IMG/VR virus record: IMGVR_UViG_3300022937_000026
Coordinates: 1-58,136 of that record
From: a virus
Strand: one strand, 5' to 3'
Length of the DNA: 58,136 nt
Each line of letters starts with the position of its first letter. Within the stretch, counting starts at the first letter, position 1. The notes beneath the pieces were generated by a model. That model had not been told where the DNA came from and made no database searches. It worked only from the letters and a program-made list of their open reading frames with translations. The position numbers and the translations under genes were made by a program. This document shows, one piece after another, positions 22,601 through 32,500 of this stretch.

Positions 22601-24850
22601 TTAACTCCAAACCGCCAAGTAGTTAGCTGCTGGCGTTGATCTTTGTTCTGTGTTCTGTACCCAAACTCTAACTCTATCAGATCGTTGTTGGTAAGTACAT
22701 CTTATACTATCATTACCGTCGACGCCGCCTGCATAATGCACCATTGCAATACTAGGTATAAATGCTATCAAATTTGACATAGTTTTTCCTGACGGCGGAA
22801 ACACATCAAAAAAGTTTCTGCTATCGTTAAAACTACCTACTTGATTAGTGAATCCTGCTGTACTGTAAACAGTGTTACCATATGTAATTGTATATGGTGC
22901 TGATTGAGAATCAACATACTGTTTAGTAGCAGCGTGTAATGAAGCAGTTGGATTTCCATCAAGTGTTAACTTGCCAGTCATTGTACTGCCTGACTTAGCG
23001 ACAGCATTTGGATCAGTAGCAGTTATAATAATATTTCCTGTTCCATCAAACGTAACACCATTAATCGTTCTAGGTGTTTCAAATGCTGTTGCAGTACTAG
23101 CATTACCGCTTAGACTTGCTGTGATTATTCCTGCTGAAAAATTACCTGAACTATCTCTAGCAACTACTTTGTCACCAACATTGCCTGTTGATGCATCAAC
23201 AGCAAGTGTACTTGCTGTAACACCATCATAATTTGCTCCTGTTAAGTAGTCGCCAACATTCATTGTAGCGAATACCATCGGTCCCCATGTAGGTGCGCCT
23301 GTGCCGCCTGATCTTAAAACATATCCTGATATACCAGGAGCCAACATTGCTGTTGTGCCTGGAGCAGTTTGATAAGCAATTGATCCTGCATTTCCTCCTG
23401 CAAGGTGTGTTGAAATTCCGGCAGTTGTTGCTGAAGTGGCATTTCCTGTTAGGTCACCGTAAAAATTATTTGCATAGGCATTATTATATTTTAATGACGA
23501 CTTTCCTAAGTCTACATCACTATCTGTAACTGGTGCTAATGATCCTCTAGATCCTAACCCAGCATCTACAGATTCTTGAGGTGATATTAATTGAAGTGAA
23601 GCATCATCTGTTGAATCATTTACTGTGATTAAAATTTTTCTTAATGCACTAATTTCAGCATCACCAGTACCTTCTAGTGTTAAGTTACTATCAAGTACTA
23701 CTGATCCTGCAACACTTAAACTTGTTAATGTGCCTAAACTCTCTAGTGCAGATGTCTTTACATTGTTTGCAAGATTAGTTCCTGTTAATGTATTTGCATC
23801 TGCTGTAATAGTAACATCTGCTGTTCCATCAAATAAAACACCATTAATGTTTCGAGGAGTAGCAAGTCTAGTTGTTGTAAGTGAATTCCCTGTTAGTTGT
23901 GCTCCTACAAATGTATTTGCTGTTACAATATCAAATGCGCTTGTTCCTGAAGATGCAGTAACATTACCTGTTACATTACCTACTAAGTTTGCTGTAATTG
24001 TTCCTGCTGCAAAATCGCCTGCGTTATTTCTTGCCACAACTTTGCCGATTGTGTTTGACGATGTTGCATCAACTGACCAAGTAGTTAAATTACTTCCGTC
24101 AAAATCAGTTCCAGAAATATAATCTCCTGATACTAATCTATTTTTTGTTTCAGCTTTAAAATCTGTATCGACACTTCCATCAAATGCTGTGCCATTTAAT
24201 AAGATAGGATGTTCTAATCTTGTCGCTTTAGCAGCAACTCCATCTAAGTCACCTTTTAATACAAAACCATAATCAGCAAGTGTAATACCTGCTTTTAGAT
24301 CTGAAAAACCTAAAGGTCTTTCTGCTGCTGCAATACTAAATGTACTCGATGAAATAATACCTACAGTAACATCATTTACTATTAATTCAATTATAGGCTG
24401 AGCTGTATTTGTTGTATCTAAAATAGATCTAGATAGTGCTCTAGTTGTTCCGAACCCGTCAACTGCTTCAGGACCTATTAATACCCATTCAACTCCGTTC
24501 CAAGTATGTAGTGTTTTACTAGAAGTCTTAAACCAAAACGCTCCTGCTGGCGGTTCCGGAGGAGGTGTTAAAGAAAGTGCAGCAGCACCAACTTCAACCC
24601 ATTTATCACCACTGTCAAAAACTTTTACTGTATTGTTTGTTGTGTCGAACCAGAGCTGTCCTTTTAGAGGAACTCTTGGAGGAGCATTGTTTGCAAAATT
24701 TTCTAATAGGAATAAAAAGTTTTCGTTCTGAGCTTCGCCATAACCGATAAAGTTTTTGCCTACCAGCGTAATACTAGAACTAGTATTAACTGTAGCATCT
24801 TCTAATACGGCAAATTCGCTTCCGTCACTTTTGTTTATTACATAAGCCAT
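22601..24850 (-). CDS. tail-fibre-like protein 2
   Basis: 749 residues. It has the shared N-terminal anchor (MAYVINKSDGSEFAVLEDAT, LVGKNFIGYGEAQNENFLFL, GQLWFDTTNNTVKVFDSG, GAFWFKTSSKTLHTWNG). The middle holds two copies of a repeat unit: GDYISGTDFDGSNLTTWSVD, KVVARNNAGDFAAGTITANL recur later as GDYLTGANYDGVTASTLAVD, KVVARDSSGNFSAGIITASL. A MTGKLTLDGNPTASLHAATK, QYVDSQ fibre element follows. The C-terminus, from about 660, is unlike that of the other three and is a candidate receptor-binding part. Confidence 0.8.
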   Translation of the reverse strand: MAYVINKSDGSEFAVLEDATVNTSSSITLVGKNFIGYGEAQNENFLFLLENFANNAPPRVPLKGQLWFDTTNNTVKVFDSGDKWVEVGAAALSLTPPPEPPAGAFWFKTSSKTLHTWNGVEWVLIGPEAVDGFGTTRALSRSILDTTNTAQPIIELIVNDVTVGIISSSTFSIAAAERPLGFSDLKAGITLADYGFVLKGDLDGVAAKATRLEHPILLNGTAFDGSVDTDFKAETKNRLVSGDYISGTDFDGSNLTTWSVDATSSNTIGKVVARNNAGDFAAGTITANLVGNVTGNVTASSGTSAFDIVTANTFVGAQLTGNSLTTTRLATPRNINGVLFDGTADVTITADANTLTGTNLANNVKTSALESLGTLTSLSVAGSVVLDSNLTLEGTGDAEISALRKILITVNDSTDDASLQLISPQESVDAGLGSRGSLAPVTDSDVDLGKSSLKYNNAYANNFYGDLTGNATSATTAGISTHLAGGNAGSIAYQTAPGTTAMLAPGISGYVLRSGGTGAPTWGPMVFATMNVGDYLTGANYDGVTASTLAVDASTGNVGDKVVARDSSGNFSAGIITASLSGNASTATAFETPRTINGVTFDGTGNIIITATDPNAVAKSGSTMTGKLTLDGNPTASLHAATKQYVDSQSAPYTITYGNTVYSTAGFTNQVGSFNDSRNFFDVFPPSGKTMSNLIAFIPSIAMVHYAGGVDGNDSIRCTYQQRSDRVRVWVQNTEQRSTPAANYLAVWS

Positions 24851-24869
24851 TTATACGCTCCTAATTCCA

Positions 24870-26738
24870 TTATGGCAACACCTGGTCTGATACGTGAGTC
24901 CATGTACCAGCTAACAATTGGAATGTCTTAACAATTCTAGTTAATGAAACATTAATAACTGGACCATCAACAGGGAACACAGCAACGTTAGTAACTGCTG
25001 GTGCAGTTCCTGAAGGTTGATTAAATGTGGCAGTTGAAATATTCAACTTGCTGTTTACATCAACTGGTTGAGCAGTATTATTAATAATTGTACAAAGTAT
25101 TCTTGCTAATGTTCCGTCTCTGTATTCTGAAGCAGGTGCAAGAGTTGCTAAAACTGTTAATCCTATATATGAATTTGGTTTACCGTCTGACAGATCCATT
25201 GCAAAAGATAATGTTCTTGTTTCGATAGTATTGTCAACGTATTCTTTTGTTGCACCATCTTGCGCATCAGTTGGATCTGCTAATCCTGTAATTTTCGGAG
25301 TTCCGATAAGTGCAATGTTTCCTGATCCATGAGGTTCTAGTTGAAGATCATAATTACTTGATATTGTAGAAATTTTATGGTTTTCAATTCTAAGTTCTGT
25401 AACAGGTGGAATTCCTGGTCCTACGTTAACAACGTTCTGAGTACCAAATGATGTAACACCTGGAATACTTGTAATTGTCGGTCCTAATGAATTAGCATTT
25501 AGTACTGTTACACCGTTAATTTTAAATTCTTTACCACTGGCTAAGTTAACGTGTTCTGAACTTGTCCATGCTTGAGGTGCAAGTGCAGGATATTCTGGAG
25601 TTCCGCCAATACCTTGATTACTCCACATCCAAACGTGATCTGATGTTCCTTTTAAAATTAGGCCACCACCGTCTGCAATTTCATCTGAGTTACTACCGCT
25701 GTCTCCTGTTTGAGCAAGAGTAATATATTTGTCTTCAATCGATAATTCAGTTTCTCTAATAACTGTGAGATCACCATCATTAACAGTAAATGTACCTCTA
25801 ACAGTAACGTCGCCTAGTATTTCCATAGCGCCGCCTACATTAATTTTGCTATCTGAGAAACTTTCGTATAAACCAATAGATCTATCAGAAGGATCAATAA
25901 CAATTGCTTGTTCCTGTGTAATACCTTTACGTACATCAATTACAATTAATTTGTCAGTTGCTGAGTTTGATATTTTTAAGTTACCAGTGTCAACTGTAAA
26001 GTTACCTTGACCGCCGCCACCGATAACAACACCTAAGTCACTTTCAACTCTAAGTGCGTTGGACAAACTGTTTGCTGTATCTTTTCTAACATAAGTTACT
26101 GCATCAATACCACCAAGTTGTTCTGAGTTTGTACAAGTTACATCAAACTTAATTCCATCTAGTGTACCTGCGTTGAAACCTGGAGTAATATCTCCGCTAA
26201 ATCCTTCAATAGAATTTTTAGGAGTAAATGTATCTTTAGAGAAAATACCTAACAATATACCGTTGTTATATAAACTTGTAATAACACGAGTTTGGTTTAA
26301 TGTATCAAGAATACTTTGTACTCTAAGTCCACTTAGGTTTTGTGACAATGAATAATCTGGACCTAATAGAATTGTGTTAGTACCGTCAAAGAAGTATAAC
26401 TGCTTATCTACATCATTAAACCACAAGTCGCCAACACCTAGCGTTGACGGTTGTGTATTAGAAATAGTTGCAGAAGATACTGGAACAAATGCTGATCCAC
26501 TATAAACTTTTAATTTTGCTTCGGTTGCATCAAACCAAATTTGTCCTCTAATAGGATGTGTAGGTGTAGATGTACCTGCAAAATTTTCTAATAGTTTAAC
26601 AAAGTTTTCATTTAATGCTTCACCAAACCCACTATAGTTTTTACCTATAAGTGTTATATCGGTAGAAATATTATCAACTTGGCCGTCTGCTACTGTTGCT
26701 ACTATTGTTCCATCTGTTTTATTAATTTGATATGCCAT
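24870..26738 (-). CDS. tail-fibre-like protein 3
   Basis: 622 residues. The shared N-terminal module is present (MAYQINKTDGTIVATVADGQ, LIGKNYSGFGEALNENFVKL, GQIWFDATEAKLKVYSG, GDLWFNDVDKQLYFF). The middle is beta-rich and includes GAMEILGDVTVRGTFTVNDG. A KITGLADPTDAQDGATKEYV, DN fibre element lies near 500, and the last about 110 residues form a compact unique domain. No enzymatic motif is seen. It is separated from fibre 2 by 19 bases and from fibre 4 by 10. Confidence 0.8.
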   Translation of the reverse strand: MAYQINKTDGTIVATVADGQVDNISTDITLIGKNYSGFGEALNENFVKLLENFAGTSTPTHPIRGQIWFDATEAKLKVYSGSAFVPVSSATISNTQPSTLGVGDLWFNDVDKQLYFFDGTNTILLGPDYSLSQNLSGLRVQSILDTLNQTRVITSLYNNGILLGIFSKDTFTPKNSIEGFSGDITPGFNAGTLDGIKFDVTCTNSEQLGGIDAVTYVRKDTANSLSNALRVESDLGVVIGGGGQGNFTVDTGNLKISNSATDKLIVIDVRKGITQEQAIVIDPSDRSIGLYESFSDSKINVGGAMEILGDVTVRGTFTVNDGDLTVIRETELSIEDKYITLAQTGDSGSNSDEIADGGGLILKGTSDHVWMWSNQGIGGTPEYPALAPQAWTSSEHVNLASGKEFKINGVTVLNANSLGPTITSIPGVTSFGTQNVVNVGPGIPPVTELRIENHKISTISSNYDLQLEPHGSGNIALIGTPKITGLADPTDAQDGATKEYVDNTIETRTLSFAMDLSDGKPNSYIGLTVLATLAPASEYRDGTLARILCTIINNTAQPVDVNSKLNISTATFNQPSGTAPAVTNVAVFPVDGPVINVSLTRIVKTFQLLAGTWTHVSDQVLP

Positions 26739-26748
26739 GCTTTTCTAC

Positions 26749-28893
26749 CTAACCTGTTGTAAACTTAGGTGGTCCTGACCTAATAATATAATTGAGTGTT
26801 AAGAACGGATTCATAATACCGACTGGTTGTCCAAGTGCGAAATCTTCGCTCGGTTTTAACACTGAACCTGATGAGTTAAAGTATTGTGCTTGGTCAACTG
26901 CTGTTGGTCCTAAACCAGATGTTGCTGGCGGAATAATAGCAGTATCGATCTTAACAGCACTATACTGAATATCGTTTTCGTTTCTCATATCGTGTTCGTG
27001 ATCTGGTAGGTTTCCAAGTGTTAATGATGTTGAACTTGCACCACTTGAACTACCTAGCGTTTGAGCTTCAACACCTTCAACTCTAGCCGGAGTTGGCTCA
27101 CCGCCACCGTTATCTACATATGCACCTGTTGTAGTCGGAACATCGATATTGTTATCCATGTTATGTCTACCAAGTGCAAAGCGACCACGAAGATCTGGAA
27201 TTCTAAATGTACCTACACCGTTTAATGTTGCTGAACCGTTATATCTTGTTCCAATAACATCGAACAAATCAGGAAACTTAGCACGTTCAACTTCACCACC
27301 GTCACACAACAAATATCCCTCAGGAACATTTGCTCCAGCGAACGGAAAAATTGTACCAATTGGTACACCTAGGTCAGCAACAAAAACATCTCTTTTTTGT
27401 TTTAACAAACCTGATGAACTTCCGGTAGCAGCACTTTCTCTAAATACCAGTATAAAATCGTCTTTATCTGAAGTGTTAGGTACAGGTTGATCTTTACCTG
27501 AAATAATATTTGCAGTTAGTTCTGTTACAAACTGTTTGTCATAACTACCTACTTGGCCGTCAAAAGTAACAGCTGGTGAAATAACGTCTCCAGTTAATCT
27601 AAAACTTGTAACATTTTTTAAGTTAGTTGCTGTGTTTGCGTTACCTGTAATGTTACCATTGATAGTACCTTCAATTTCTTCAGCAATAATCTTTTTAGCT
27701 CTAATATTAGCATATCTTTGTGTTTCAGTACCAAGATCAAATGTATCTGTAGTGTTCGGAACCACTGTTCTTGTTACTATACCACTGTTAAAATTAGTTG
27801 TTCCGCCAACAATTAAATTTTTAGCAACTGCAACACCACCTTGTGTTACAATACTACCTGTGCTTAAACTTGTTGTTTCAGAAATACTAGCAACATTAAT
27901 ACTTCCTGTAAGATTAAAATCACCATCTACATCTAATTCAACATCAGGAGAAACTTGGTTAATACCAACTTTGTTATCGATAACTCTTAATATAGTAGTA
28001 GGTACACCGTTTCTATTAGTTTGTAAGTCTACCGAACTACCAGATGATGAGTTATAAATTTTTGCCGCTGTTGAAGAAGTTTGTAAGTTAAAGTTTCCAT
28101 CAACACCAATTGCAACACCTGTGTTTGTTCTAACGTTTATTCCAAATTCAGTAGTATTAACTGTATCACTTCTAAGGAATTTACCGGCAGCAACTTCAAC
28201 TCCGCCTACGTTAAGTGCATCTGCATTAGATGCTGTACCTATTAGTTTAGGTAATAGTCCACCTTCGAATATTCCTGAAAACAATGCCGCTTCACTATCG
28301 TTAGCAGGTGTTGTTACATTTAATCCAGCTTTAATTTCATCAAAACCTTGAATATCAATTTTTGGAGTAAATGTGTCTTTTGAAATAATAATTACAGGCT
28401 GATCTGCAATATAAAAAATTAAAATATTACGTGTTACGTTATCACTATCACTAATTCTTTCGACTGCTGGTCCATATCTTAAACCGTCAATCGAACTTTC
28501 ACTTGGTCCTACAAGTAACCATCTGTTACCTGTATAAATTCTTAACTGTTGGTTTGTGGTATCAACCCATAGTTCACCAACTTTTGAATTTTCAACTGAA
28601 GGTTCAACTGGCGACTTTTGAATATTTGATGCTGCTTTCCAGTTAGTGTTGTCGAATAATTGCAAAATGCCATTAGTAGTATCGTACCATAGCTGACCTT
28701 CAACTGGATTTATTGGCTGATCGGCACTTGCAAAATTTTCTAGCAGAGCTAAAAAGTTTTCTGCAATAATTTGTCCGTATCCTGTTACGTTACGTCCAGG
28801 AAATGTTAAACTAGTGTCCTGGCTAGAGGTGTTATCGAATACTGTTATCGGTGTTTTGTTGTTTTTATCAGTAAAATTTACAATATATGGCAT
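26749..28893 (-). CDS. tail-fibre-like protein 4 with phage tail-collar domain
   Basis: 714 residues. It has the shared N-terminal anchor (MPYIVNFTDKNNKTPITVFD, FPGRNVTGYGQIIAENFLAL, GQLWYDTTNGILQLFDN, GELWVDTTNQQLRIY). From about residue 508 a tail-collar domain is clear: PIGTIFPFAGANVPEGYLLC, DGGEVERAKFPDLFDVIG, then FRIPDLRGRFALGRH. Tail-collar domains are found at the tips of T4-like short fibres (gp12) and in many distal fibre proteins that bind host surface. It is followed by fibre 3. Confidence 0.85.
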   Translation of the reverse strand: MPYIVNFTDKNNKTPITVFDNTSSQDTSLTFPGRNVTGYGQIIAENFLALLENFASADQPINPVEGQLWYDTTNGILQLFDNTNWKAASNIQKSPVEPSVENSKVGELWVDTTNQQLRIYTGNRWLLVGPSESSIDGLRYGPAVERISDSDNVTRNILIFYIADQPVIIISKDTFTPKIDIQGFDEIKAGLNVTTPANDSEAALFSGIFEGGLLPKLIGTASNADALNVGGVEVAAGKFLRSDTVNTTEFGINVRTNTGVAIGVDGNFNLQTSSTAAKIYNSSSGSSVDLQTNRNGVPTTILRVIDNKVGINQVSPDVELDVDGDFNLTGSINVASISETTSLSTGSIVTQGGVAVAKNLIVGGTTNFNSGIVTRTVVPNTTDTFDLGTETQRYANIRAKKIIAEEIEGTINGNITGNANTATNLKNVTSFRLTGDVISPAVTFDGQVGSYDKQFVTELTANIISGKDQPVPNTSDKDDFILVFRESAATGSSSGLLKQKRDVFVADLGVPIGTIFPFAGANVPEGYLLCDGGEVERAKFPDLFDVIGTRYNGSATLNGVGTFRIPDLRGRFALGRHNMDNNIDVPTTTGAYVDNGGGEPTPARVEGVEAQTLGSSSGASSTSLTLGNLPDHEHDMRNENDIQYSAVKIDTAIIPPATSGLGPTAVDQAQYFNSSGSVLKPSEDFALGQPVGIMNPFLTLNYIIRSGPPKFTTG

Positions 28894-28897
28894 TTAG

Positions 28898-29542
28898 TTA
28901 CACCTCAGAAAAACCAGTTAAACTTTGTACTCTAATAGTATAATCAATCTGTAAAAGTCTGTTTAAAGATTTCTGTACTGGATGGAAAACAACGTGTGTT
29001 AACAACTTACCGTCACCATCCGGATTATACCATTTAAGCCCTAATTCATCGAAAACAAAGTTTCCGTTCATATCCACTGAATTGTCAAACGCTTCTTGAT
29101 CGTCTGGTTCACCGTAATCTAGCAAACAACTAATCAAAATGTCGCTGTATGTTGCGCCACTTATGTGTCTAACTTCCATTTTGTTTCTTACAGGATCTGA
29201 ATTTTGAATACTATTTTGATCAACAACTTTTGTATATGTTTGATTGTATAAACTAGAGTTTGTGCCAACAGTGTTTGGAGTAAGATATGTAATTAATCCT
29301 GTAGGATCTACAGTTGTTCCACCTGAACCAAAAACCATCTGGTAGATAGTACCTCTACCCTGATTTGATAGGCTGTTAACCATAGCAATACTCATATTTT
29401 CATAATGAATAGCATTTCTTTTGTCTATGAAAACCTCTTTAGTTTCCGGATCAAATATCTTTATATGCCCTTCAAAATGAAAACCGCCACGCTCGTTTAC
29501 AGCTGGTTTGTTTTCTTTGTTATTTTCACTAGTTGTTGACAT
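28898..29542 (-). CDS. virion structural protein, 214 aa
   Basis: The start is placed at ATG 29542. A longer frame begins at 29632, and an ATG at 29563 lies too close to the late box at 29568-29575 to be translated from its transcript. A GAAGAG lies before 29542. The protein opens with an acidic, disordered stretch (MSTTSENNKENKPAVNE). It then has GGFHFEGHIKIFDPETKEVF, FGSGGTTVDPTGLITYLTPN and a C-terminal RLLQIDYTIRVQSLTGFSEV. The position between the giant baseplate gene and the fibre genes suggests a baseplate-to-fibre linker, but no family is recognised. Confidence 0.6.
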   Translation of the reverse strand: MSTTSENNKENKPAVNERGGFHFEGHIKIFDPETKEVFIDKRNAIHYENMSIAMVNSLSNQGRGTIYQMVFGSGGTTVDPTGLITYLTPNTVGTNSSLYNQTYTKVVDQNSIQNSDPVRNKMEVRHISGATYSDILISCLLDYGEPDDQEAFDNSVDMNGNFVFDELGLKWYNPDGDGKLLTHVVFHPVQKSLNRLLQIDYTIRVQSLTGFSEV

Positions 29543-29567
29543 TGTTTTCTCTTCGCTTTTCATAGTG

Positions 29568-29575
29568 TATTTATT
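29568..29575 (-). promoter_or_regulatory. T4-type late promoter box
   Basis: AATAAATA on the minus strand, 26 bases before ATG 29542, at the very end of the giant gene. It decides the start of the 214-aa structural gene. Confidence 0.65.
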
Positions 29576-32500
29576 CAGGTAAACGAGTTGTTTTCGCAGC
29601 AATGAATTTACTAATAGCAGAATCATTATCAAGCAATGTTACGCCGCTAGTAGCGGTTGTAACGCCTCTATCGTACCATGTTTTACCCAATTTCCTTATA
29701 ATTCTAATCCTTGTTCCTGCTGGTAAAGGACTTGTTAATCTTATGTATGGCGTTGTTCCGTCTACTGAGAACTCTGCCTCCAGCTTTTTATCTGCACCAG
29801 GACTTGAAACTCCTAATGATTCATCAAATACTTCCAATGAATTCTTACGTAGGCGTTTTCCGCCCGCAAATACTTCAATAGTATCACATCTGCCATAATC
29901 TTGTGGTATAGTTTCAGCATACCAATTAGAATCAGATGCCTGTATAGGAACAAATTCTAATGGTCCTATAAGCACACTACTACCATCACTTACAAAATCT
30001 GTTCTTTCTTGTGTATCATTGTAAGCAATTGCTTCCGGAGCACCAGCATCGATCACTATATCTCCACTTGAGTGTAGTTCTTTAATCGCTGTTCCAAGGG
30101 CTCCTCTTCTTAATTTTTTAAGAATATTTCCTGTTTTCTCCAGGTATTCAATTTTTTCATTGTTTATAATCACAACACCTGCAAGATTTCTCTCAACAAT
30201 CGGAGTAGCTAGTAAATGTCCGTTAGTAACTTCAATCTCAGTATCAAAATAGTTTAAATCTTTACTTAATCTAACTTCATCTTTAGATGCATATCTGTGA
30301 TATCTATAAACATTCAACATATCTTTATGAATTTCATAAGCACTAGGTAATTTAAATACATTAGTACCGAACATAACTATTTCAACTTCGTCTGAATCAG
30401 TGTTAGCAACAAATAATCTCATTACTCCTCTTGGAAGATCTACAACATAATCTACATCTTGTACTAATCGTGTTCCATTTAGATATGCCCACACATAACT
30501 AACACCTAATGGATTAGTTGGTAACTGATAAACAACTTTTCCTCCAGTGTATCTATCAGAAATAATACTCATGCTAGGATATTCACTGAACCAAGTTACA
30601 TTAATTATATCTCCTGGGTTAAGAGTAACACTACTATCGATTACGATATTATTGTTATCAACTGTGTATGTTGTTCTAAGATCATTTTCTATTTTAATCT
30701 TATCTCCTAGTGATAAAACACCAGTGTTAAATTCTAAGATTTTAGTAGTACCATTATAGATGTAATCTTCAATAAATGTTTTTCTATCTCCGTTTACAAA
30801 TACTCTGATATTATTAGTTAGAATAGCACCTGATACTTCTTCAGGATCTAAACCTAATGTAAATGCATTATTAGTTCCATCATAAACAGCATAAGTTGTA
30901 TCAACACCTTTAAGTTTTCTATTATTAACTTCTACAATCATTGAAGCAACTGAACTATCTCTAACAAGATTTACAAATCCTGTTAAATCATATGATCTAC
31001 TACTACCATCATATGCAATTTCCTGTTGATTAATACTAATAATAGGTAATCCAGAACTGTCAACATCTGATCCTGAGCCTACACAGAGAATTTTTATAGT
31101 AGATAATCTTGCAGGAGTTATTCCAAACTGTACTAAAGTTCTATTTGGAGTATCTGCAACACCTGTACTGTCAATAAATCCTATGTCTTCGAGTACTCCA
31201 TTAACGCTTACAAACACACCTGTTGTTTGAGCGAAAGAAGCATTTGTTAAGAATAAATTAGTTTCTCCATCAGCTTCAAATTCTTGGTAATCTAGAATTG
31301 ATACTCCGCCTACTCCTACTGAAATAATTTCAAGAACTTGATCCGCAGTTGGTGCTGTATCAAAAATAACTTGATTATTTTCTAAATTCACGAAGTAATC
31401 ACTAGTACTTACTTTTGCGCCACCTAAATATATTACAACTGATTTAGATTCTAGAATATTTTGTCCTATATCAAATGTAGTAGTTGTACCATCTGTGTTT
31501 ATAACTCTAGTTTTAACAGGTGCTGATCCTGTTCCTGTTGTAGTATAAACTTTAATACTTAAACTATCTAAAACTTGACCTGGAATGTTTTCTTCTGTTG
31601 CAGGAACATTTTCAGGAGATATAAATTCACCTCCTAATATAGTAATTTCTTCTACAGTCTTACCAGTAGCTGTAGAATATGCGCCATTGTTGGTTGCTAA
31701 TGTTCCGCCTGAGATTCTTGTATCTACTAGATTAGGATCAGTAATTGTAACACTACCATCTGACGACACTGGTCTAAATATTAAAATATCGCCTGCGCCT
31801 GTTTGAATATAATCACCAATCTCTACAATCTGTGTACTTCCATCACCAATAAATGTTGGCATTTGAGCGTGAGGATTAGCTACATTAGAACTATCCCAGT
31901 TCTCATCATAACTCGGATCGTCTATTCTAAGAGCTGGCGGATCTTTAACTTCTTGACTATACTGTAAATCATCAACTGTAGGAATTTGTACTTCAACAAA
32001 TCGTTTCAGATAAATGTTAATTTCTTGTCCTTGTGCAGGTACATACGGTAATGTAACAGTATTAGTACTTCCGTCACAAATTACATAATAATCTGCTGCT
32101 GCTTCGACACTATCCCAACTATCAGTAAACCAAGGTAAGGCATCCCAACCACCTGTAACATCAAATGTTGTACCTTGTACTTGAACACCACCATAATCAA
32201 TACCTGTCATTAATTGATCAAGATCAGTGCCTTTCATTCCTGCAATTGGATCGTAATACTTTTTAATTCTATTAACACTATCTAATAACTCATCATTTTT
32301 ATCGTATGTAACAACAATAGTTTCACCTAACTCAGGTGCTGTAGTGAACAATATTTTTGCTTTTAATTGAGTTACTCTATTTTCAATTTTCTTATACAAT
32401 GAAACAGAATACTCATCACCAAGTACAAGTTGTCCATTTTTAATTATTTGAATCTTAGACTTGTCAAGTGTTGAAGGATAACTTAAATCAAATGATGCAG

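Noticed and set aside
23625-24122. 165-residue plus-strand frame inside tail-fibre-like gene 2
   Set aside because: It is the complement of a low-complexity repeat region; the Val/Ala/Ser-rich product is an artefact.
20449-28893. diversity-generating retroelement acting on the fibre genes
   Set aside because: No reverse transcriptase, accessory gene or template/variable repeat pair is seen in the window.
29542-29632. N-terminal extension of the 214-aa structural protein into the giant gene
   Set aside because: The late box at 29568-29575 and the ribosome-binding site favour ATG 29542.
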